From the NCBI GenBank assembly GCA_950295325.1, contig OX485804.1:46562001-46626000 (forward strand): a DNA stretch of 64,000 bases, read 5' to 3'. Below are positions 12,012 through 24,736 of the stretch, in pieces. This DNA comes from Polytrichum commune. Its lineage: Eukaryota; Streptophyta; Polytrichopsida; Polytrichales; Polytrichaceae. The notes beneath the pieces are model-generated. The model made no database searches and was not told the DNA's origin. It saw only the letters and a program-made list of their open reading frames with translations. A program made the translations under genes and the position numbers. Position 1 is the first letter of the stretch; each line of letters begins with the position of its first letter.

Positions 12012-13147
12012 GCATTAAAAACCATACAACATGGAACCTTATTTTAATCACCCATAAAAAGAAATTATTGAAATCAGCCCGAGCTTGGTCAAAATTATAG
12101 CACCCTATAGATTTCCAATGGGGTCCTAGTCGAGAATAGGTGGTTCAACTCTAAATACCCAATTCATATGAGCTCCAAAAATGACGAGGAAATGGCTACG
12201 TGCACTAGTGTACATGGAATTTTTAGAGCGTAATCAATGGAGATCCCAATGTTTCCAAGACCAACTAGTTACATGACGCCATCTTTCGGTTTTTCTTTAT
12301 TGAATTGAAGAATGTTCTATAAATTATGTTTAAAGCATCATGCATGATGTCATGTCTTATAAACCCTCAAAAGTCGACAACGCATGGAAATTGCTTGGTG
12401 TGGTGGGCAAGTTCTAAGATGCCCTTGTATAACATTTGCACGTGCTCTTCCACTTTGCACCAATGCTTTATGTTGTGTGGTGTGGTCCTATTGGGGGCAT
12501 TTCTAAAATTCACATGCATTTTTGGTTGTTGAATTGGCACATGAATTGTCTTCTCCACTTAGCAGTTGCAAATCACAAAGTTTGTCATTCTGGTTTTGAA
12601 TCAGAGTTGACATGCAAAAAATAGAGGAGGTCAAATTAAAAATTGGCTTTCTCTTGAAGTGATTCCATATGCCTTTCCTATTCTATTCACTAGGTTTTGA
12701 ATCTAGAATGGTGTCTATGTTTTGAGCAACATTCATGTGTGTGATCCTATTGTGGGCAATTCCAAGTGCACATATATTTAGGATCATTGGACTGACACAT
12801 GAATTGTCTCGTCTTCGTTAAAGCAATTGTGAAACACAAAGATTGTCATCCTCAGGGGGGTCACTCCCTTGTATTTAGTGGAAACATGTGAGAACACAAG
12901 GTGTTTTTAGGGGGAGTATTATATTGGAGAAGGTAAATATTTTGGACCCTACTATTATGTAATTTTCTAACATTCATTATTTTTGAGGACCCTATGAGTA
13001 GGTTAACTTGGTATTTATTATTCTTTTACATGGGCATATAGTAGTTATAAATTGTAGTTTTTACGGATGTCGTGTAAAATTTGGCAATTACACATACAAG
13101 ATCATCATTCACACACCAATATGACATGCACACACATTAGCTGCTTA
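12012..13147. other. Spacer with a degraded relative of the solo LTR at 34651-37349
   Basis: No gene. The stretch 12270-12335 (ACATGACGCCATCTTTCGG then TTTATTGAATTG and TTTAAAGC) matches 36176-36242 inside the solo LTR in order and spacing. This suggests an old, heavily mutated LTR-retrotransposon remnant here. Boundaries cannot be set by eye. Confidence 0.35.
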
Positions 13148-13345
13148 GGGCCGCTTTACACCTAGAGGCCGGGCCAATTCGTTGTGTAAGAGGCTTGAAG
13201 TCCTCACTTGTGATTGGCCAAAAGGTTGAAATCAGCCCCAACCCTTTTACACCTAGAGGCCCGGCCGATTTGGTGGTATGAAATTTTTAATCAAAAAATG
13301 CATGTTCTGACATGGCCCGAGCTCGTTGAATTGGGTACACACGAA
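13148..13345 (+). mobile_element. Truncated PIF/Harbinger-like MITE (copy 1)
   Basis: Begins GGGCCGCTTTACACCTAGAG directly after TTA (13145-13147) and is nearly identical to 16949-17145, including the internal second copy of the terminal motif (from about 13243). No right-hand inverted terminus was found downstream, so this copy is 3'-truncated. Confidence 0.75.
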
Positions 13346-13423
13346 GACATTGTATTGAGCCCCTCAAGCTTGCAATTAATCATGCATCTACTCTCAACAT
13401 CAAAGAACTAAAAGGGGCAATCT

Positions 13424-13450
13424 TATATATATATATATATATATATATAT
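13424..13450. repeat. (AT)n microsatellite
   Basis: Uninterrupted TA dinucleotides of about 27 bp. Confidence 0.95.
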
Positions 13451-14535
13451 CTTCAAGTAGTGGTTTAAGTTTGGCATATGTGTTGACCTCAACACACTCA
13501 AAAGGTCCAATAATTATGGACTAGCATTGGAATCAACAAGTGAGAACAATCACAACTTTAAAGACATTGCAAACATGGTTTGTGACCAACAACCTCACAA
13601 GAACCCTAAGCCTTGAACCTCTCACATGAATGCCTCTTGTTGATGTCATCCCCTTCCTCTACATCAACAACTAAACCCAAAAAATGTGAGCAATCACATT
13701 GAAATCAAAACCTTAAACTCTACCCATCTACCAAGCAAACAAAGAACTAAGATTAGGAAAGATGAATCTTGAGATGGACACACCTTAGGAGGCAACTATT
13801 CGATGAATTAGATGAAATTTCATCCAACATTGGAAGGGTTCATGTTGTTGTGTTGTGTCGAATTGAGGGAGCTTAGAGTGCAAAATTTGAGGTTGGGTCT
13901 AGCATATATATATACAGGTGCCTAGGGTCGGCTGACAACCCTTGACCCCATGGAAAATGATAACTAAAGGGTGGCAAATAAAGGGGGTAGTTGGTAGGTG
14001 TGCCCAAGGGTGGGTAAGTGAGGGGGCGTTTAGAACATGGATCACATGATAGTGACGGGTTTGGTTATATGCTCCAAAAAACTAAATTCACAAAGGCTTG
14101 TATTTCGGTCAAACGTTGGGGCCAGGGGTGCATTTAGTAGCTAGGTGCTACCCTATATAGGTTTATATGTATTTTATTCACATTATATTGTATTTTAAAA
14201 CTCAATTTTGGTATGATGTTTATATGGATTTGTAATACATTTCTATACTCCACCACTATATTTAGGCACCAAATATAGACTCAACATCTCAAAAGAATGG
14301 TTAACGCACCCTCCATCTTCAACATAATATGCTAAGGGTTATGAGTGAACCACCAAAGTGAATAAGATGACATGTCTTCAGGCTTGCTTCAAAAGACAAT
14401 GGAAACTTCCACTCATATCTCGTTGGTTGGGAATCACAATTTGGGGATGGTTCATGCCTAAGTTAATCTCTTGCTCTCTTTCCCTCCAGAGTAACTACAG
14501 AAACATAACAATAGGTACGAATCAACAATGTATTA
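13451..14535. other. Gene-free spacer
   Basis: AT-rich, no supported coding sequence on either strand and no clear repeat structure beyond short A/T tracts. Confidence 0.4.
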
Positions 14536-14798
14536 GGTAATCGTTTTATTGGAACTGGTTATTGGTGCAGAACCGGTTCTGCACCAATAACCGGTTCCAA
14601 TAAAACGATTACCGGACGTAACCGGTTGGCCGCTTTGTTGAGCCGCGCAGGTGACCTAAACAGTGGGTCACCTGTCACCATAACCGATTTAGATGATCAT
14701 AACCGGCTGGGATGTCGAGGTTATCGTCTACAAACCTGTGTGCTCAGAGCCAATCGTGTAGTGCCACCTCGGCGAAACAAAGCGGCCAACCGGTTACG
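14536..14798. mobile_element. Compound fold-back element: 78-bp palindrome joined to a 23-bp TIR unit
   Basis: Positions 14536-14574 and 14575-14613 form a 39+39 bp palindrome with one mismatch and no loop, centred on GAACC|GGTTC. Three bases later, 14617-14639 and 14776-14798 are perfect 23-bp inverted repeats beginning CGTAACCGGTTGGCCGC. Inside them a third pair, CAGGTGACC and GGTCACCTG, can form another stem. The motif AACCGGTT recurs throughout. No coding capacity is evident; a fold-back type DNA element or a nested pair of MITEs is the likeliest reading. Confidence 0.85.
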
Positions 14799-14819
14799 GG
14801 TAGACACAATAAGCTAAAG

Positions 14820-15345
14820 GCTAAAAATCAACAACTAAAGTGGGATGTGAATATTTGCATGTAGGCATTCCCCACAAAGACAATGCAAAACTTCCATCCA
14901 ACATTGAGAAAGTAGGGTCAAATCTCGTTGATCAAGGGAATCCCAACCTAGGGGATGGTTCAAAATAAATGGACATAATTTGGTTATTCATCTTAAGTAA
15001 ACACCTAGATTCAAGTGGCATGGTGTACAATTATATTTGGATCTAAGAACAACATCTAAAAGACATATGTTTGAAAGAGATACGAATACATGCTCAAAAT
15101 TCATGAACCGTTTTAGGATCAATAATGAACATTATTTGGGCGGGGGGGGGGGGGAGATGTGTGACCAAATTATTGTGTTATGTTGTTACCTTTGGAAGTT
15201 CACATCAATTCATAGTGGGATCCATATTTTAGGTGATTTCCCATGCTTCTTCATCTATATTTGTGGATTAGCCAAAATTTAGACCTCACAAATTATAGTT
15301 GTGTTTAATATCAAATAAGAAAAATAACCAGAGGCCTGATTGTAC

Positions 15346-15388
<43 letters not shown>

Positions 15389-16436
15389 ATGCCAAGAAGC
15401 AACATGAAAAGAACAATAGACATACTAGACCACGTCAAGGGCTACCTTACATTAGGATCTGGGCCCAATAAAGTTGGGGTCCAAACACCCCATCATGGAC
15501 TACACTTTCGGACTCAAGATTGGACCCAAGCTTGAGGATTGGTTTCTCAAACCAAGAGGAGTATTTTTCTTGAATGGGGATCGTCAAGATTTGATGAGAA
15601 AGTGACGACATAGTAACGCCACTTCATTTTTTCACACTTTGAACTTGGACCCTAGTATAAACTCCTTGGGTCCAAAATTTTACTCTTGACCAATAAGATT
15701 GCTCAATTTTGGAAATTTCTTGGGGCTTGGATGCTAAGTGTACACCCACTTGAGATTCAACCATTGAAGTGGATGGGATGGTTTGCGCCTATGTGTTTCT
15801 TAGACCCTAAACCCTAAAGACATACGCCTTCACTTTCGTTTCTCAATGCGGAGTCCAAAACTGCACTAAATATGATATTCGGTCTCACCAACTCTAATTG
15901 TCTTGCTCAATACTAATTGTAAATCTTGACAAAGTGTCACCAACACTAAATGTTAACGCAACACTATTTGCCATTCCTTTTAATTTTTTGGGGGGATCAA
16001 AGATTTATAGTGTTGCAATTATTGTCAATTAACAAGTGATTCTTCATCCAAAAATCAATCATCCATGACAGTATTTCATCACAAGTTGCTGACAAGAGAA
16101 GGTAGGGGTTTGGCCAATGGATGAACTCATCCATCATCCATGACATAATTTGTAAACTTATTCATAAGAAGTGTCATCCAAAAAGTTACCATAGTGACAT
16201 TAAATGCCATATGACACTAAATATTTAGTGTCATTAATTTAGTGTACACTAAATAGGATATTTAGTGTTTATTATATTTAATGTTGTTACCACCTTATGT
16301 ACCCTGCTCAACACTAATTTTCAATTCTTTTGACAATTAGAATATATGTTAAAAAATATGTTGGAATTCTCCTTTTATCATTGTTATTCTTTTTTTCATA
16401 TCGTTACTAATTCTAAATTCAAACATGTAACTTTTA
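14820..16436. other. Spacer with microsatellites and short ATATTTAGTGT palindromes
   Basis: No gene. It contains a G homopolymer run (15139-15155), a CT/CA compound microsatellite (about 15343-15390), and between about 15870 and 16340 many copies of the word ACACTAAATATTTAGTGT or parts of it (a 20-bp perfect palindrome GACACTAAATATTTAGTGTC near 16213). These look like debris of a small TIR element into which the SINE at 16437-16815 inserted. Confidence 0.5.
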
Positions 16437-16815
16437 GATAGATAGAAGATAGATAGAAACTCCGGTCCCTTTTTAGCAAGGGGCCGGCGTGAATAAAGTG
16501 TCCGTTCATAATGCCAATGACCCGATGCCCACTGGACAAGGGGGGCATTGGGACAATACTACTCTCCCCTTTCGAGGATGGACACTATAGTGACACACTA
16601 TACTAGTTCCTAGCTAGCCACTAGTGCCTTGAAGATACCGGACATGGTATCCCCCCAAAGGGCTTTGAGGTACCCATACAACAAGGTCCAAGGACCCCCC
16701 ACCATAGTTGGGTGGACTAAGGTGGTGAGCACCACGCCGGCATGGGGAATAGAACCCACAACCTCCTCATTGGGGGCCATGAGCCCTAACCACCAAGCCA
16801 AGGCCCGTGGTGCCT
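16437..16815 (-). mobile_element. tRNA-derived SINE with LINE-like tail
   Basis: Flanked by an 11-bp direct repeat TGTAACTTTTA (16426-16436 and 16816-16826), a target-site duplication. Read on the minus strand the 5' end is a tRNA-like head: an A-box-like TGGCTTGGTGG (about 16790-16800) and a B-box-like GGTTCTATTCC (about 16746-16756), giving an internal RNA polymerase III promoter. The body runs through GGTGGGGGGTCC, and the last 150 bases match the 3' UTR of the LINE at 43953-44091. The element ends in a TATC-type repeat (16437-16457 on the plus strand). This is the structure expected of a SINE mobilised by a partner LINE that recognises a shared tail. Confidence 0.88.
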
Positions 16816-16948
16816 TGTAACTTTTACATATTACCATAGTTGAAAAATTAGTGTTTGAGTTTACATTTAATGTTACTTACTTTCATAGGGTTATTGATAT
16901 TTAGTGTATGCGTTCATATTTAGTGTATCAAACTAAATATCCTCTGTA

Positions 16949-17476
16949 GGGCCGCTTTACACCTAGAGGCCGGGCCGATTCGTTGTGTAAGAGGATTGCA
17001 ATCCTCACTTGTGATTGGCCAAAAGGCTGAAATCGGCCCCAACCCCTTTACACCTAGAGGCCGGGCCGATTTGGTGGTATGAATTCTTTAATAAAAAAAT
17101 GCATGTTCTGACATGGCCCGAGCTCGTTGAATTGGGTGCACCCAAAATGGAGGGCCAATTCTTGACCTCGGGGCCAATGTCATATTTCAATTAATTTTTT
17201 ATTTTTAAAAGATTTTTTTCAACGAACCAGATCCGTTGAATTTTGCGAAAATATAAGCGGCTCTATGATAGATTATGCTAGATCTGTTGGATTATGCTAG
17301 ATTTATTGAATCGGCCTGGCTTCTTGGCCCTAAAGCCTTTACATATGGGAAAATTGGCCCCCCTTATAATCTTATTGTAATGTGTAGTTGAGGCCGGCCT
17401 CCAACCCAAAAGGGGCTAAAATTTCATGCAATCTGCCTCAGGGGAATTGGCCCGGCCTCTAGGTGTAAAGCGGCCC
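16949..17476. mobile_element. PIF/Harbinger-like MITE (copy 2, full length)
   Basis: A 528-bp element with terminal inverted repeats of 28 bp starting GGGCCGCTTTACACCTAGAG. It is flanked by GTA on the left and TTA on the right, close to the TTA duplication of PIF/Harbinger elements. An internal direct copy of the terminal motif lies at about 17047. No transposase is encoded, so it is non-autonomous. It ends about 200 bp before the IBA57-like start codon and may contribute to that promoter. Confidence 0.85.
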
Positions 17477-17676
17477 TTATTAGTTTAGTGAACCTGACGA
17501 GAGTGGCGAGGTGTAAAAACTAAAATTTGGTCTTCGCCTTCGCTACGGCGAACGCGTTAGCCAAGCGTATCATATGCGCAGGGCTTCTCTCGACGCAAGA
17601 AGGAGCGAGCTCCGAAGAATCCCATTTCGCTCGCATTTTCGTGTGTCTCCCACTGCAAGAATCAAGGGAAGCAGCG

Positions 17677-20600
17677 ATGATGGGCGCTGCTGTCGCTGGC
17701 CTCTCCCCTCAGCTTCTCTCTACTTCTTCTCCTTCTTCTACCCGTCTTCCTATCTCCCGTCGCATTCTCTTCAACCTTCAGTCTCAATCCCCCTCATGTG
17801 CTACTGCCTGCAAAGCGCAAGCTACTTCATCGTCTCCTTTCACAGCGCCGGCGTCAGGTGTGTCTACCTTTCACACCTCAATTCTATTGCGTGGGTATGG
17901 TATAGTATGGTATCGCTTTCTTCAGTTTACCATTATCAAGACTTGCTCATGGGGTTGCCACACATTACTTGAGCTTGCAATTTTACTAGGCTACCAAGGT
18001 GAAAGCATTTGGACCCTTGCATGTGCCTAACCTGGTACCTACCTCGTCACACCTCAATTCAACTGCGTCAATTGCGTGGGTATGGTATGGTATCGTTGTC
18101 TTCACTTTGCCATCATCATCAAGACTTGCTCATGATGGGGTTGCCACACATAACTCGAGCTTGCAAATTTGGTGGGGAAAGGCAAGGGACAGAGTTCAAG
18201 CCCTTACATGTGCCTTTGAAGATGGTGGAGCTGGACCTTTGTCTCAAGGTTGCTCCCATTTTTTTTGGATTGATTCTCAAGTGCAAGCCCAAAATTGAAC
18301 GAGTAGAATTCTCAACTGGGATGATTACATGCTCAAATTCGTGCTTGAATTGGAATATCAATTCAAGAAATTGAGGAACCATTGAAAGCTCCCGTGGTAG
18401 GCACATACATGTAAGGGTCCAGATTCTTTAACCTTTTGTGGCCCACTTCCGAGCTTGAGCTGAGAACTGCAGGGATGTCAGAATTTGATTAAAAGTGTTC
18501 CCGACCCAAAGATTTGGGCTCCGGAAAATTTCTTCGTGCCCTGCATTGGTGAATGAATTAGGTACCCTGGCGTGTCAGTCATCTTTTTGATTCTACCAAT
18601 TGCAAAACAGTGTTCAGTGTTTAGTATCATGACAAGGCAATGGGACGCCGCCCATGTCCATAGCATTCTTAAGTGGTTGAGTGGGTGTTCTTGGAGAGTA
18701 TACACTCGGTGAGATTCTTTTTGGCAAGTTCCTCAAATTGTATCTTGGTAGATGAGAGAAGGATTTGTCCGAAGCTAGGTTACAATGAGGTGTCTACCAA
18801 TGAGAGCTGGCCACTTGACTATGCTTCGCATTCGCGAATGTGAATGAGGACCTTGATTTTTAGATTCATTCTTGAAGCTAGAATAGAAAGAGAACGGCTG
18901 CTCACATGCTTAAGAATGCTCTGTCTCACTAATTCTGCTTCCAAATTAGGGTTATGCGTTCCTTCCGTGTCGCCTAGGCCTGTGACTATGGTAGCGCAAC
19001 AGCCGAAGCAGAGGGTGAAGGCTGCTGAGCTTCTTCCTCCCCCTATCGACAATGACTTGCATGTAAGCATCCTCTATGACAGAACCCTCGTCTCTCCCTC
19101 CCTCCCTCCCTCAATCACTCGTTCGTGGAGTTAAACCTCTGTCTTAGAGGACAAGTTCTTGCCCTTACACAGGCATGATTTAGGGTTTAAGGTTTAGATG
19201 AACGTGGAGTTTATCATCATAGTTAGAATGCTCTCACCTATGTTTCTCACTTTGTTCGGTGGTAGAACAGGCAATCATGGGAGACATGGGTGCGATCTTC
19301 TCTGAGGATGGGGTGGTCGAGACTTTCCAGAATGACAAGGAAGCTCTTGCAGCAGCTGAATCCAATGTTGCAGTGAGTGCTTCCCCAGAACATCGTTTTT
19401 CTCTCGAAATGTACTTGTCGTACAGTCTTTTTTGTCAGCTGACATTTTTAGGCATATATTATTTCCCAAGTCTTACTTCTGCGCAATGAGTGTGAATTGG
19501 AGAACACCTCTTGTTGGTAAGGAATCAAGCATACTTGATTTGTGATTCGGTATTGGAGGGTCTCCATTACGATGAACTCAGTTAGCAGGGTCACTAGATT
19601 TTCTCTCTTTCAGATAAGTCAATGAAGGATATCACTTGGAAACTACAATCGATATATATATATATATATATATATATGCTTATGCTTGAATGGCTGATGT
19701 GGAAGTTGGTTTGGGGGATTGCCACAGGTAATTGAGATGTCTCATTTTGGGAGGCTGCGAGGTATGTTGCTAGACTCATGAAATTTGTATCAGGTTGGGC
19801 TTGTCAGTGACTTCTCTTGTGTGATGGGAGGGGTCATGTCATGGATTAGGCTGAATTATAAGTGCTATCAATGATGAGTTTCATTTCTTTGTCAGTTACT
19901 GGAGAGGACCGCATAAGGTTTCTTCACAACCAGAGCACTGCTGACTTTCAATCGCTGAAGGAGGGCCAGGTGGGTACCTATCATTTGCGCTAACTGTAAG
20001 AAATGCGTTGTGAAACATGTGACATTGTGCGCAGTTGTTATTGGTTAATAATTTTCATACTTTACTTTCCATGTGGGGATATACAGGGCTGTGATACAGT
20101 GTTCGTAACTTCAACGGGAAGGACTATTGATCTGGCCATGGCTTGGATTATGGTGCGCACTTTCTCATCTTACGTTTTCAGTAGAGATTGTCAAATGATT
20201 TTGGTAGGGTGCAATGTAGCAATTTGTAATGTGTAGTCTAGCATGAGAAAAGTGTTTTATGGATACCACAAGGTGTGGCACTTCTTGGAACAGTTCAATG
20301 AATGTGTACTTCCTGCTTTTCTCAAAGTAATACAATCCATTTATTCCTCCAGTGGTATACCCTCCTGATTGTTTGCTACATTGAGGTTAATTGGTGCATT
20401 TTCATATGAATACCTCTAGGCTTCAGTTTCATAGCATCTTACTTGGAGCAAGTGATATCGACACAGAAAGAGATGAAATCATGGAACCACTGGTTACCTA
20501 TGTGTTGCAGAAAAATTCTGTGATACTTCTAATATCGCCAAGTACCCGACAATCGCTATACACACTCCTCAACAAGTTGGTCCCCCAAACATTTCTCTCT

Positions 20601-23600
20601 TGTTTTTTGCATAAAGGCTCTCTTGAACAAAGAATGGAAGAAAGGGTGGCTTAAATTTCCAGCTTAGTTGTGAGAGGCTTCAAAATGGGAATGCGGTTGT
20701 ATTTATCTTTAGTTTCTACTTCATTTTTTAACCTTTTGTAGAGTAGGGTGAGAGCTTATGTATATTTGGTGAATCTTGCATGATTTGTGCCAACCTTTTT
20801 GGGTTCTTCGAGAATTGAGTTTTATCACCTTATCTATGAATCCTTAGGTAGTCTCATCTCCCTACACCATTCTAAAAGCCCCACTATTGAGAATTTGAGC
20901 TTTCAAATTGCAGGCGGCTTGGTGAATTGCACTAGTTCTAAAATTGGAATTTGGATTGACTAGAAGTAGTCAAACAAAAGAAAACCAGGTATATTACGTT
21001 AGTAATAATGCAACATTTGGTACATGTTTGTGTTGTTTTAGGTATTTCCAGAAGTGTCCAAAGTTGGTTCACTTGGAGTGGTAACTTAAATACAGGATTT
21101 GACAAGGGAACCCCTTTGCTAATGTATATGACATGCCTTGGAATGGCATCGTTTCCCTCAGATTTATTGCCCTAGAATCAAATATTTACTGATTTATAAT
21201 CATATTTTACCCAAGAGATGTGACCTGTGAGGTTGATTTGGCTAGGAGAGGCTTAAAACAGGTTATTTAGAAACATGATATGTCATTTAGATACTCCAAG
21301 TGACTTTGAGTGATCGGTTCTTCACGCAGTAGTTGGTGCAGTAGTTGGTACTGTGTTAGTGGGCTTCCTGGATGCTTGGGTAGATGGAGCATAGGGAAAT
21401 AACCTTGCAAGATTGTGAGGGATCAAATATGGAATCTTCTCACATCTGTTGCATATGTTATCCGAAATATGAAACTTGCTTGTTTTCTTATTGCAGTCTT
21501 ACTATGGCCCAAGACTGGGAATGGAAACTCAATTATATAATGACAATTACAGGTACATATTTTTTGCTGATAAAGTGGAAGTGGAAGACATAACAGACAA
21601 GACTTACTTTTTCTCCTTAGTGGGACCCAAGTCTAATGAGGTACAAGTTTATACTCTTGAGTGCCTTCAACTGGTGACAGTATCTGCATCCTACTTTGAG
21701 GAATACAATACTGGCATGTCTGACTTACCGAATGTGTTGCCAAACAAGGATGTAGCGTGTTACTTTGTGCTAAAGTGGCATGTGAACAGGTCATGGATAA
21801 GTTAGGACTTGGAGGAATCATAGACAAGCCATATGGTTCATTCATGCATTACAAGGTTAGTCTTTCACACCCTTTTGTGCAGATTATATTTCACATGTCA
21901 TAGTTGCTTTGCTTTTATATTTTCTGCATCTATCCAAATGTAATTGTTTTGAGTGGTTGTCTTTGAAATGGATCCAGTGATGTTCACCAGCAGAATATGA
22001 TGGGCTTGAAATGGTGTGGATTTGTTGTTCCATGCTTTGATGCACTTTGATTTGAGGAGGAAAGACCTCTGTATAGCTGGGGATCTTGTCAGCATGAATG
22101 CAGTATAGGCAAGTGGGTAGCTTTTACCTGGCTTATAGAGCTCCAATATGCACAACATATATTCAACTCCACTGAAAAGAGTACCCTTCATGCAATCAAG
22201 TGGAAAGACAAAGGTAATGTGTTGGTTCGGGTGTGGATAAAACCTTTACACAGGCAATCACATAATCTCTACTTCTTTGTGATGTTGATGTAAGATTCAT
22301 TAAGCAAAATAATATTTTTTTACAACCTTAAATGTCAAAGCAGTAACCATTAGCTGCAAAGAGATTGAACTAGGCACTTGACCAGAAACAAGAGATAGTT
22401 CTCTTGTGTGGTATGCCAAATAGTGCACTCAAATACACTATGTACCACCTTTGACCCCGATTGACCACTTTATAAAATTTGCCATTTGTACATAGTGGGT
22501 CATCTAAAAAGTGCTCAATAATGTGGTAGAATTTCCTTATTTGGATGACAGGATAAATTACCTTCTGATAGCAAGTTTGATCATATTGTTTCAGGTGGAA
22601 GGTACACCAGTGACAGTTGGAGTAGGGGGTGGCTTGGCGGGCCCAGGGTATTCATTTATGCTCTCGACCGACACTGCCGGTCTTGTATGGGAGGCACTCT
22701 TGGATGCCGGAGCTGTGCCTATGGGCTCAAAAGCTTGGGAGCAAATTCGGGTTTGGCAAGGTTGACTAACTCTCTTGTCATGTGACTGACGACCTCACTC
22801 ATTCCTTTCATTGGAGTAATCCTTTTACTCATTGGGATGTTTCATCCGGAGTTTGTCTCCTACCATTTTCCTGTGGTTGTTTTGCATACAAAATCAATAA
22901 TTTCTTCCCATTTGTACTGCATGCTTGGAAGTAGTGTTAGAATATTAATGAAGAGCAACCTATTTTGGTTTATTGGGCCAAAATGAGTTTGACACGCAAT
23001 GGACCAATATAGAATGCTTTTCGTTTAAACATCCACTCTACCTCCAAGCATGCATTAAAAACTTACCGATCATGGAAGGTGTTGTATTCATAAGATCCAA
23101 GTTCCAACCACAAGTCATTGTACAAGGATAACCCTATTGGGCTTAGGAATGACGATGGAAAGCATTGTAACTTGGCATGCAAATTGAATATCAACAGTAA
23201 CTGCTGGTCATTGTCCTTGAATTTGCTTCATGTCGCTTGTTCCAAGGATTTCAGAAGTGAGTGGCTTATTGTAGCAACTTGTCATTGGCGTTGGGAAAAG
23301 TGACATTTTGGGTGTAGAAAAGCTTTCTGACTCATAATGCCATATCATGAACCAGGAAGACCTGTGCCTGGCAGCGAACTTACATCCGAGTTCAATGCAC
23401 TCGAGGCAGGGTTATGGCATACTATCTCCATGCAGAAAGGTACTTTCTTTGTTTACTTCTCCAATGGGTTTGTTAAAAACTCACCTGAGAACTGACTGCC
23501 CAAGATTTTTCAACCCCAAGAGTGTTACTTCTGAAGTGGATAGGATGGAACAAGATTCCTCGTCACCTTAATCAAGTTATCCAAAGGTGAAGGTTTTGTA

Positions 23601-24387
23601 ATATGTATGCCTGCATATAGTAATCTTTGCTGTTATTTTACATGAGAGGATGAATATCAACTCATTGTTACATTAATGCTCAATAATGTGGCTTCCTGGA
23701 GGTTGCCAAGGGTCCTTTAAAAGAATTGCAGCAGGATACATATGTTTCATACCAATAGTTCACCTTAGAGTAAGCAATTGGATTGATAATTTGAAAGGAC
23801 TCAATAATTTGATGGCCTGTGATAAACTCAATAAACCGTGTTGCTGCAAAGGTTTGCATTCATCCTCTTCTGATAGTCTCAAATCCTGAGGAACTCAGGG
23901 TGAGTGATGATTCTCGCAGGTTGTTACATAGGACAGGAGACTATAGCCAGGCTTATCACTTATGATGGAGTGAAGCAGCAGCTGTGGGGAGTGCTCATGG
24001 ATGGCCCAGCTGATCCAGAAACTGATGTCTATGTTGATGGAACCAAGGTAGGGCTCTTGGATTCATGAGATATTTGATTTATAAGTTGCCATAGAGTTTA
24101 ATCTGTAAGCCACTTTATGATGTGTATTCTGGGTTCTGCTTTGATACCCTTGAAAGTCATAATGATCTTTGATTTGCAACATTTGACATGTAGACCACGA
24201 CATTGGATATTGGCAGGTGGGAAAATTGACGAGTGTTGTGGAGGCGAAGGAAGGTAGCGGATTTACTCATGCAGGGATGGTGTACATTCGCCGAAAAGCA
24301 GGTGGAGCTGGCCTTACTGTTGACATAGGAGGCGTGTCAGGCAAAGTGGTGGATTTGCAGTTTATAACAAAAGGTCTACCACAGTAA
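17677..24387 (+). CDS. Plastid IBA57-like (YgfZ/GcvT-family) folate-binding protein
   Basis: Thirteen exons keep frame: 17677-17857, 18950-19062, 19271-19372, 19728-19761, 19896-19969, 20087-20152, 20511-20575, 21553-21640, 21790-21855, 22595-22760, 23356-23439, 23920-24047, 24217-24387 (445 residues). The closest family member I recognise is Arabidopsis At1g60990, a chloroplast protein of the COG0354 group related to the glycine-cleavage T protein; IBA57/YgfZ act with folate in maturation or repair of some 4Fe-4S proteins. The Ser/Pro-rich N-terminus looks like a plastid transit peptide. Landmarks are GEDRIRFLHNQSTADFQSLKEGQG, GRTIDLAMAWIM, YIFFADKVEVED, FSLVGPKSNE, VGVGGGLAGPGYSFMLS and the signature KGCYIGQET split by an intron. 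An ATG three bases after the chosen one is an alternative start. The exon 7 donor (GTTGGT) and exon 10 donor (GTTGAC) are weak but required by frame. Confidence 0.93.
17871..18180 (+). repeat. Tandem duplication in intron 1 of the IBA57-like gene
   Basis: Two units (about 17871-17995 and 18047-18175) share CACCTCAATTC, GCGTGGGTATGGTA, GGTATCG, TCAAGACTTGCTCATG and GGTTGCCACACAT in order. They lie just after the exon 1 donor. Overlapping reading frames are shadows. Confidence 0.8.
18764..18925 (-). repeat. Dispersed repeat, inverted copy of 3831-4016
   Basis: The reverse complement of the SKS intron segment 3831-4016 matches here: TTGTCCGAAG, CCACTTGACTATGCT, TTATTCTT-like and CACATGCTTAAGAAT occur in the same order. 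It is a shared interspersed element, not coding. Confidence 0.8.
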
Positions 24388-24736
24388 GCCAATTTTAAGT
24401 ATGTCCAACAGATGAAATAGAGTTTTGGTTACCTGGAGGACACTCTGCAAGTGAGTGGTCAGTGTTCTCCTCAGGTTTCCCCATTTATCCAACTTGAGGC
24501 GCTCAGGCTAAAAGGTTACCTATAACCCTGTTTGCTTCAAGAGATTATTTTCTCCCTGTCACTTGTGTCTTTCTTCCGTCCTTTTGTTTCTCGGTGAATT
24601 GATGAGATTTTATCATCAGGGTAGCATATTCTGTAGGTTATCTTTTAAGTTGTTTGTATGGTATGTAATTTACGTCATCTATAAAGACTTACAAAGCACC
24701 AGACTGCCAGCAAGGCGTCAATTCACAAGTACTCTA

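Noticed and set aside
16610-16837. Minus-strand 75-codon frame that looks conserved (LAWWLGLMAPNEEVVGSIPHAG)
   Set aside because: It is the tRNA-like head of the SINE read as protein.
13100-17200. CRISPR-like array or rRNA/tRNA genes among the repeats
   Set aside because: Repeats are TIR elements and microsatellites; no regular spacer pattern and no full tRNA cloverleaf outside the SINE head.
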